From: JAQVYV01 sp964507305
GTDB lineage: Bacteria; Bacillota; Clostridia; Saccharofermentanales; UBA5734
Direction: 5' to 3'
Assembly: GCA_964507305.1 (NCBI GenBank)
Contig: CAZDPQ010000137.1
Location: 1 to 6,680 of the forward strand
DNA length: 6,680 bases
The notes beneath the pieces are model-generated. The model ran no database searches. It saw only the letters and a list, made by a program, of their open reading frames with translations, and had not been told where the DNA came from. Positions 1-5,194 of the stretch are shown one piece after another. The translations under genes and the position numbers were made by a program. Each line of letters begins with the position of its first letter. Within the stretch, counting starts at the first letter, position 1.

Positions 1-382
1 CGTATTCGCGGCATGCATCCGCCAGTTCCTTCATCGGGTCCCGTCCGAACGGCGTGTTGGTGACCTTGTAATCAGACAAGGCCGTGTCGAACATGGAAAA
101 GCCGTCGTGGTGCTTGGATGTGATCAGAAGAAGGCGGCAGCCGGCCTCGCTGAGCATGCGGGCCCAGTGGCGGGCGTCAAAGCCGGGCGCCGTGAAACTC
201 TGCATGAGCTTCTCGTACTCGCGGATATCGTACGACTGCGTGTGCATGACCCACTCGCCGTCCCCGACAAGGGAATACAGCCCCCAGTGGACCGTGCAGC
301 ACAGCCGCGCGTCGGCGAATCGCTCTACGCCCGCGGCGGTCGCTTTCCGTTTCGCATTGCTGACCTGATACCGTTCGTCCAT
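1..382 (-). CDS. Alpha-L-fucosidase, GH29 family (N-terminal part, runs off left edge)
   Basis: Only the first 127 codons are in the window; the 3' end lies beyond position 1. GH29 enzymes are retaining hydrolases that release alpha-linked L-fucose from glycans. The translation shows the hallmark early TIM-barrel motifs of the family: HWGLYS at residues 32-37 (His in the fucose pocket), a GEW at 42-44, KHHDGF at 90-95 (paired His in the active site), then DYKVTNTPFGRD at about 104-115 and KELADACREY at the edge. The catalytic Asp and acid/base lie downstream and cannot be checked. The ATG at 380-382 is supported by AAGGAGG at 388-394 with 5-nt spacing. No signal peptide precedes the catalytic domain, so it should be cytoplasmic and act on imported oligosaccharides. 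It starts 24 bp after the isomerase-like gene, so the two are probably co-transcribed. One oddity is that the usual F-G-x-F before HWG is replaced by L-C-C-T (residues 27-30) followed by Val. Confidence 0.93.
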   Translation of the reverse strand, partial: MDERYQVSNAKRKATAAGVERFADARLCCTVHWGLYSLVGDGEWVMHTQSYDIREYEKLMQSFTAPGFDARHWARMLSEAGCRLLLITSKHHDGFSMFDTALSDYKVTNTPFGRDPMKELADACREY

Positions 383-406
383 GATTTCCTCCTTCTGTCC
401 GCCGGA

Positions 407-1612
407 TCAGCCGGCCGCGTCCGGCTTGGCCGCGGCAAGCCTGCTGAGCGGCACGCCGTCTTCGGGGATCCATTCGCGCCAGTAGGCGACCGATTCGCGG
501 AGACGCCGGATGATATCGCGCGGGTAATCGCTTTTGCCCGGAAATATCTCAAAAGTCAGATAGATATTCTCGCACGCGCCTGGCAGACCTTCCGCGGAGC
601 CGCCGTCCCGGGGGCTCTGCAGAGCTTCGATCAGGCGGCCGGGCGTGATCCTGCCGTCCCGGTTGTTCTCCCGGGTGAACGGAAGATGGGCCGATGCGCT
701 GCCATTGGTCTGCTGAAGGTGTATGACAGGGGACCGCAGCCCGAGTCTGCGGATCCACTCGTAAGGATCCGAATCCCGGCTCTCGGCAAACTGGTAGTCG
801 AATTTCTCCATCGAATCGGTGATTGCCCGGACAAATGCGTCCCCACCGCCTGCCGCCCGGATGCGCAGGAATTCCGACGGGTCGGTGCTTCCGGTCCAGG
901 GCCATTCCGCCTCGGACCTTGCATCCCCCAGGCTGTCGGCAAGCGCCTCCAGCTCCGTCCCGGAAGGGCGGCAGAATCGCTTCTGCGCGTACATATGACC
1001 CGTATCGATCGTAATGTAGAGGGGATCCGACTTTCTGCGGAACGTCTCGGCCATGATCCTTTCCGCCTGCAGGATGGTCCAGGGAACCTGGCTCGGCGTA
1101 TACATCTGCTCCAGAGCCAGAAAACGGCATCCGTTCCCGCGGGCAAACTCCGCCAGTTCCGTAAGGGCATCCACCAGCTCGTCCCATTTATAGCGAAACA
1201 GGTCCGGGTCTCCCATCACCCGTTCGGGGAAAGCATGGCAGAAAAAGCCCATCCCGGCGTCCAGCCGCGAACTGAGCGATATCATCGGCTTGAGCCAGCG
1301 GTCAAGAAAGCGCCTGCGGACGGCAGGGTCTGTATGAGCCAGTCCCAGGGTCGCATAGCTGCCGTGCCCCGAGTACAGGCTGCTGATGCGTACGCCGGTA
1401 TCCGCCGAGGCCTTCAGGACCTTCTCCGCCCACCGCTCCAGATACTCCTCCCCGTGATACAGGGGATCGCATTCCGTATCGGCGCTGGCCTCCACATAGC
1501 GCAGGCCGAGGGATGCGGCGATCTCCAGCCATTCCTCCGGTTCGGTCCAGCGTTTGGAAGCAAAGCAATTGTCGATCGCAAGATGGATCCTGGGGTCATG
1601 ACTTCCGGACAC
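407..1612 (-). CDS. Sugar isomerase/epimerase-like TIM-barrel protein (xylose isomerase-like / AP-endonuclease 2 fold)
   Basis: This is a complete 401-aa protein with a GTG start. The fold call rests on a pattern typical of the COG1082-type superfamily of metal-dependent sugar isomerases and epimerases. That pattern is a spaced set of likely metal ligands at barrel-strand ends: Glu168 in LALEQ, Asp203 with His206 in TIDTGH, His298 in VIHLQQTNG and Glu355 in LTFEIFPG. An N-terminal strand LAIDNCFASKRW (11-22) is followed by LRYVEASADTECDPLY (37-52). At 401 aa it is longer than the usual 260-300 aa of the family. The extra length lies partly around 207-290, between the Asp and His ligands, and may form a lid. 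No signal peptide is present, so it should be cytoplasmic. It is first in an operon with the GH29 fucosidase, which suggests it handles fucose or another deoxy- or co-released sugar, or a phosphorylated derivative. The exact substrate and reaction cannot be read from sequence. Confidence 0.85.
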   Translation of the reverse strand: MSGSHDPRIHLAIDNCFASKRWTEPEEWLEIAASLGLRYVEASADTECDPLYHGEEYLERWAEKVLKASADTGVRISSLYSGHGSYATLGLAHTDPAVRRRFLDRWLKPMISLSSRLDAGMGFFCHAFPERVMGDPDLFRYKWDELVDALTELAEFARGNGCRFLALEQMYTPSQVPWTILQAERIMAETFRRKSDPLYITIDTGHMYAQKRFCRPSGTELEALADSLGDARSEAEWPWTGSTDPSEFLRIRAAGGGDAFVRAITDSMEKFDYQFAESRDSDPYEWIRRLGLRSPVIHLQQTNGSASAHLPFTRENNRDGRITPGRLIEALQSPRDGGSAEGLPGACENIYLTFEIFPGKSDYPRDIIRRLRESVAYWREWIPEDGVPLSRLAAAKPDAAG

Positions 1613-1618
1613 GGGATA

Positions 1619-1624
1619 CCTCCC
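1619..1624 (-). promoter_or_regulatory. Ribosome binding site deciding a GTG start
   Basis: On the minus strand, GGGAGG lies 6 nt upstream of the GTG at 1610-1612. No in-frame ATG lies near the N-terminus ahead of the conserved strand starting at residue 9, so the Shine-Dalgarno match fixes GTG as the start of the isomerase-like gene. Confidence 0.8.
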
Positions 1625-1669
1625 TGTTACAGGCAGCGTTGTGTGGGCGTCTTCTCTGAATACACCTGA

Positions 1670-1698
1670 ATTTTATCACAATAATCTTTTAGCGGCAA
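1670..1698 (-). promoter_or_regulatory. Candidate sigma-70-type promoter for the isomerase-fucosidase operon
   Basis: On the minus strand the -35 is TTGCCG (1693-1698) and the -10 is TAAAAT (1670-1675, five of six consensus bases), with an exact 17-bp spacer. Transcription would start near 1663, giving a leader of about 50 nt that includes the GGGAGG ribosome binding site. This comes from inspection only; the AT-rich surroundings raise the chance of a coincidental match. Confidence 0.5.
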
Positions 1699-1778
1699 GA
1701 TATTTTTCGGAATTTGTATTATTTTTTTTAGTTATTTTTGATTCATTTTTTCCATATATAAAAAACGAGCCCGCCGGC

Positions 1779-1790
1779 CGCATTTCGCGA
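1779..1790 (+). repeat. 12-bp direct repeat, copy 1 (candidate operator)
   Basis: CGCATTTCGCGA occurs here and again at 1923-1934 in the same orientation, 144 bp apart start to start. The core TCGCGA is itself palindromic. The copy lies between the two divergent promoters, as a shared regulator site might. Function is inferred. Confidence 0.4.
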
Positions 1791-1922
1791 CGGCACGGAC
1801 CTATTCCGGAATGGATCCGTCCCGGACCTGCATATTGTTATATATTATATCTATAATATGTTTTGGTTCAGCCGCATGCTTTTGTCCTTCTTACACACTT
1901 CCGGATCTCCGGCGGGAATTCA

Positions 1923-1934
1923 CGCATTTCGCGA
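1923..1934 (+). repeat. 12-bp direct repeat, copy 2 (candidate operator)
   Basis: This is the second exact copy of CGCATTTCGCGA. Here the next base extends the symmetric core to TTCGCGAA (1928-1935), a perfect 8-bp palindrome. It lies about 105 bp upstream of the plus-strand -35 element. Confidence 0.4.
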
Positions 1935-2036
1935 AGATCCGGTCTTTTGCCCCGCGAGCCTGCCTTTTCCGGCTTTCAGGGAACGAACGAATGCGGATAT
2001 ATTTCACTTTTATGTGCTGTTTTATGAGCATTATTA

Positions 2037-2065
2037 TTGCTTATCGTATTTCCATACTATATAAT
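2037..2065 (+). promoter_or_regulatory. Candidate sigma-70-type promoter for the large anchored protein
   Basis: The -35 is TTGCTT (2037-2042) and the -10 is a perfect TATAAT (2060-2065), with a 17-bp spacer. The predicted start near 2072 gives a leader of about 42 nt that contains the 14-bp palindrome and the GGGAGGA ribosome binding site. This is the best match to a housekeeping promoter in the intergenic region. Confidence 0.6.
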
Positions 2066-2088
2066 GCATTTATGGAATAAAACGCAGC

Positions 2089-2102
2089 GGGCCTGCAGGC
2101 CC
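2089..2102 (+). repeat. 14-bp perfect palindrome next to the ribosome binding site
   Basis: GGGCCTGCAGGCCC is self-complementary. It ends 2 nt before the Shine-Dalgarno GGGAGGA (2104-2110) of the gene at 2114. In RNA it could form a 5-bp GC-only stem with a 4-nt loop inside the short leader. As DNA it could be a dimeric repressor site just downstream of the predicted transcription start. The sequence does not choose between these, and chance in GC-rich DNA is possible. Confidence 0.45.
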
Positions 2103-2113
2103 CGGGAGGATCT

Positions 2114-5100
2114 ATGCAGCATCTCATCCATTCAGCGGACACCCTGACGTTTCTCGGCATCACGGGAGCTGCGGCTCTCCTGCTCGCGGCCGGGCTCCTG
2201 CTATACTCCTCAGGGGACGGCCGAGGCAGAGAGACTTCCTCTGCCGGCGCGGGAGAAGAATCCTCTCTTTATTCCGGAATCACAGGCATTCCATCCGGAG
2301 ACTCGGCGTCAGATCTCCTATCATCGGATGTGATATCTCTTGGCCCGTCTGCTTCCTCTTCCGCCCCATCCGCCGCATCGTCCTCTTCCGGATCCGGCAA
2401 TGTCGTTCTCTCTTCCGTCCAGCCCTTCCGCCTCGGCAGCTTCTTCAACGACGCGGCGCTGGCTGCGTCCGGCCTCAAGCCCGCATCCTATGCCCCCGGC
2501 TATTCCGGCCCCGCGGAAATCGCCTCGACGGACACCCATGTGGAGCTTCGCACCGGCACGCAGAAAGTGGCGTTCGACCGCGGGGCTGCCGGCGACTATG
2601 TCATGAAGACCTATATTCTCAAGAACGGCGCCTGGACGCCGTTTTACGATGCCGGGCTCCCGCTTGTCCAGGGCCGGTCCTTCGGCGGCTATCCGACATC
2701 GTGGAAGATCATCGCGGATTCCGCGGAGCGGAAAGCCATTCTTCTCAGCGGAGTCCAGGCCGGCGCGTCGGGCGGATTCGAATTCGAAATCGAGGTCGAG
2801 GTGACTTCTTCCAGCCCTCTGATCCATATCACGGTCACGAGCTATCCCGACACCGATCTCACCCTGTCCGGAGCCGAGCCACGCGTCATGCTGTGGCGCA
2901 GCGGGACCGGTTCCTCCGAACTCACGCTCAACCAGGAAGTCCCCAATTACCAGACGCTGGATGACAGCGCTTATTGGAAGAGCGGATTCCCTGCGACCTA
3001 TCTGTATACGGACGGCATGGAGTCCGCCGTTTATTTCAACATGACGCCGATGGACTGGTATTCGTTTCACGGCGGCGTGCGCCGTTTTCAGGTTTCTCAG
3101 GCGCGCACCGTCCGGTCATCCGGCATGACAGGTTCCGGGATGGATCTCCGGAGTTCGACAGACGGCGCCGTTATCCGCGCCGGAAAGATGACGGTGGATT
3201 TCTATCTCTACGGGGATTCCTGTTCATCCCGTCCATCCAAGCTGCAGGCGCTCGGCCGGATCGTCAGCGCGTTCGGATCCGTCCTGCCGTCATCGGCGCC
3301 CTGGCCTGCCAATTACGTGGATCCGTCCGCCGTGACCTACCGGGATTATGCCGCCCGGATCGCCGAAGGGCTGATGGCGGAGGGCATTACATACCGGTTT
3401 CAGCCGGTGAAAGCGGTCACGGACGGGGCCAGGATCTGGAAGGATGGGCCGCTTTTCCTGGAGCGGACGCTTTCCACGATCCTCCAGCGCCCCGGTTACG
3501 CCCTCAAAAACGCCTCGGGCGCCTCTTCGATCTACGGGGACTGGAACTGCAACAACAACACCCTCATCCCCTGGCTCATCTATGAACGGCTGAACCCCGA
3601 TGCCGGGCAGCACACCTTCCTGAATGCCGGCTTGTCCGCCATGCCCGCCTATTACGACAAGCAAGCCCGGCTGATCCGAAGCTTTGAGGAACAGCCGGGA
3701 TATACGGGGAACGGCGTTGAATTCACGTTCCAGAATTTTTTCATGCAGCAGAGCACCCTCTGGGCGAGCTATCTGAGAGATCCGCAGGATTTCGACCCCG
3801 CCCTCGGCGGCAAATTCCTTCTTTCCATGCAGGGGATGACCACGCTCGCGCATAACTGCAGCTACGTATTCCCGCAGCTGTTCAGCGCTTCGGCGCTGGC
3901 CCCGGCAGCCAGCCTGGACGAACCTGCCGTCGGCACAGCGTACGAGGCATGGTCCGGCGCCATCTACTCCTACAACATGTGCCTCGCATATGACCTTACC
4001 GCCGACCGCCGGTATCTCACCGAGGCTTCCGTTTCGCTGGACAAACTCTTTACGGACATGAGCTACTACGCCAATTCGCAGAAACTGAAACGGTACACCG
4101 ATCCGTACGATTTTCCTGTCAACGAGGTCAGCAGCGCGCCGTGGGGCGTCGCGGCCGCCAATATGCTGTACTATTACACCGGAGAAGCCAAATGGCTGAC
4201 TTACGCGAACGACATCCGGAATCTCACGCTGCGCATGATGAACTGGTACGAAAGCATGCTGCGGGACGACACGCTGGATAAGAGCGTAGCAAGTCTGGCG
4301 CTGTTCCACGCGTTTTCGGTGACCGACACGACCTGCACCTGGGAAAATGCCATGACCTATCTTCCGATGATCCTTTCCCTGAAGAACCCGGCCGTCGCGC
4401 CGGATCCCCTTCTGCTGAAGCTGTACAATCTTTACCGGATCAACGCCTTCTACTTCTGCGGGCCGTCCTGGAATCCCGCGGCGGTCCCCACCGCTTCATC
4501 CTACACCTCCGGGCCCGCGGGATGGCTCGCCGTCGAAGACTATTACTCCGCGGAGACTCCTACGCCGATGGGCGCGAACGGACCCAATACCTACATGTCC
4601 AACGGCCCGCTGTACGACTACATCCTTTTCGAAGCCTACGCGGAAGCCGAAAACCGCAGCCTCATGGCCATGAACCTCGATATCGTCGACGCCGCGTCCA
4701 AGATGGCGGAAGGGGCGGAGCGCAATTTCATCCTCTACAACAGCACCGGAGCTCCGATCGCCACGCCGGTCCTGTTCCACGACCTCAAAGCCGGCCTTGA
4801 CTACCAGGTCACCACGCTCGATTCCAAGGGCCGGACGACTGTTTCGAAAGTCCGCGGATCCGCGCTGATGTCCGGCTTATCGTTCAGCCTTGCCGCTCAC
4901 GATTATGCCAGGGTCAGCGTGATCTGCCTGGACAGGGATTTCACGGTCCGTTTCACGGAGATGCAGAGAGCGCAGAAAGCCCTGATCATCCGGTATGCCG
5001 CACTGCAGGAAAAGGCTTCTTCCGGAGTCACCGAAACGCTTACAGCGCAAAAAGAGCGCTTCCGGAAAGCGCTCGCAGAGTACGACAGCCATGATTACAG

Positions 5101-5128
5101 CGGCTGCCTGTCGGTGCTGGGTTCCTGA
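2114..5128 (+). CDS. Large membrane-anchored extracellular protein, unassigned family, possible glycan-active enzyme
   Basis: This is a complete 1004-aa protein that I do not recognise as a named family. The ATG has GGGAGGA at 2104-2110, and the N-terminus is a hydrophobic signal-anchor (about 11-31) without a lipobox Cys. Residues 32-100 are a Ser/Gly/Ala-rich, low-complexity linker of the kind that spaces a domain off the membrane. Residues about 135-370 look beta-rich and sandwich-like. Residues about 405-850 are mostly helical and rich in Trp, Tyr and Phe, with SIYGDWNCNNNTLIPWLIYE (472-491), FTFQNFFMQQSTLW (537-550), AWSGAIYSYNMCLAYDL (612-628), WGVAAANMLYYYTGE (677-691) and FCGPSWNP (781-788). 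Residues about 870-940 look like a small beta domain, and 945-990 are a charged helical tail. A beta-sandwich plus helical toroid plus beta domain is seen in several polysaccharide lyase and glycosidase families; applying it here is inference. Neighbouring fucosidase and sulfatase genes support a glycan role. It has its own promoter and ends in a terminator at 5150-5185. Confidence 0.9.
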   Translation: MQHLIHSADTLTFLGITGAAALLLAAGLLLYSSGDGRGRETSSAGAGEESSLYSGITGIPSGDSASDLLSSDVISLGPSASSSAPSAASSSSGSGNVVLSSVQPFRLGSFFNDAALAASGLKPASYAPGYSGPAEIASTDTHVELRTGTQKVAFDRGAAGDYVMKTYILKNGAWTPFYDAGLPLVQGRSFGGYPTSWKIIADSAERKAILLSGVQAGASGGFEFEIEVEVTSSSPLIHITVTSYPDTDLTLSGAEPRVMLWRSGTGSSELTLNQEVPNYQTLDDSAYWKSGFPATYLYTDGMESAVYFNMTPMDWYSFHGGVRRFQVSQARTVRSSGMTGSGMDLRSSTDGAVIRAGKMTVDFYLYGDSCSSRPSKLQALGRIVSAFGSVLPSSAPWPANYVDPSAVTYRDYAARIAEGLMAEGITYRFQPVKAVTDGARIWKDGPLFLERTLSTILQRPGYALKNASGASSIYGDWNCNNNTLIPWLIYERLNPDAGQHTFLNAGLSAMPAYYDKQARLIRSFEEQPGYTGNGVEFTFQNFFMQQSTLWASYLRDPQDFDPALGGKFLLSMQGMTTLAHNCSYVFPQLFSASALAPAASLDEPAVGTAYEAWSGAIYSYNMCLAYDLTADRRYLTEASVSLDKLFTDMSYYANSQKLKRYTDPYDFPVNEVSSAPWGVAAANMLYYYTGEAKWLTYANDIRNLTLRMMNWYESMLRDDTLDKSVASLALFHAFSVTDTTCTWENAMTYLPMILSLKNPAVAPDPLLLKLYNLYRINAFYFCGPSWNPAAVPTASSYTSGPAGWLAVEDYYSAETPTPMGANGPNTYMSNGPLYDYILFEAYAEAENRSLMAMNLDIVDAASKMAEGAERNFILYNSTGAPIATPVLFHDLKAGLDYQVTTLDSKGRTTVSKVRGSALMSGLSFSLAAHDYARVSVICLDRDFTVRFTEMQRAQKALIIRYAALQEKASSGVTETLTAQKERFRKALAEYDSHDYSGCLSVLGS

Positions 5129-5149
5129 CCTGTCACCATCCCCCGGCGC

Positions 5150-5185
5150 GAAGAGAGGGGTCCATTCATCCGGATCCCTCTTTTC
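5150..5185. terminator. Stem-loop terminator between convergent genes
   Basis: The 5' arm GAAGAGAGGGGTCC (5150-5163) pairs along its full length with the 3' arm GGATCCCTCTTTTC (5172-5185), giving 14 pairs of which two are G-U in plus-strand RNA, around an 8-nt loop. On the plus strand the stem ends in a CUUUUC run, giving a plausible intrinsic terminator for the gene ending at 5128. The U-run is part of the stem rather than beyond it. For the minus-strand sulfatase, which stops at 5195, the hairpin is also correctly placed, but the run after it is poorer in U (CUCUCUUC), so that direction is less certain. Confidence 0.7.
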
Positions 5186-5194
5186 ACAGGACCT

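Larger units (their letters stand above)
1613..2113. other. Divergent AT-rich intergenic regulatory region
   Basis: This 501-bp stretch separates the minus-strand isomerase/fucosidase operon from the plus-strand large anchored protein. It is clearly more AT-rich than the flanking genes, especially at 1660-1765, 1835-1865 and 1995-2080. Short open frames occur (for example plus-strand 1811-2080 and 1858-2064), but they lack ribosome binding sites and give Cys/Phe/Ile-rich translations with no recognisable motif, so I see no gene here. Supported contents are one promoter for each flanking gene, a repeated 12-mer and a palindrome before the next start codon, listed separately. Its length, beyond what two core promoters need, leaves room for regulator binding or a long leader. 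Confidence 0.75.

Noticed and set aside
107..1669. A 520-codon open frame on the plus strand opposite the isomerase and fucosidase genes
   Set aside because: It is antisense to two well-supported genes, spans their junction, has no ribosome binding site and gives an Arg/Pro-rich translation without motifs; it reflects stop-codon scarcity in GC-rich DNA.
1835..1857. Second plus-strand promoter with TTGTTA and TATAAT
   Set aside because: The spacer is only 11 bp, and no -35 match lies at 16-18 bp; the AT run makes a chance TATAAT likely.
1811..2080. Possible small Cys/Phe/Ile-rich protein in the intergenic region (89 codons)
   Set aside because: There is no Shine-Dalgarno sequence ahead of the start, the composition follows the AT-rich DNA, and it overlaps the best promoter of the next gene.
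2114..2213. Lipoprotein signal for the large protein
   Set aside because: There is no Cys near the end of the hydrophobic segment, so a transmembrane signal-anchor fits better than a lipobox.
1803..2280. Two copies of the palindrome ATTCCGGAAT (1803-1812 and 2271-2280)
   Set aside because: The second copy is inside the coding region of the large gene, and TCCGGA words are common throughout the window, so a shared operator is not supported.
3290..4309. A 339-codon open frame on the minus strand inside the large gene
   Set aside because: It is a shadow of the plus-strand coding frame, with an Arg/Gly/Val-rich translation, no motif and no ribosome binding site.
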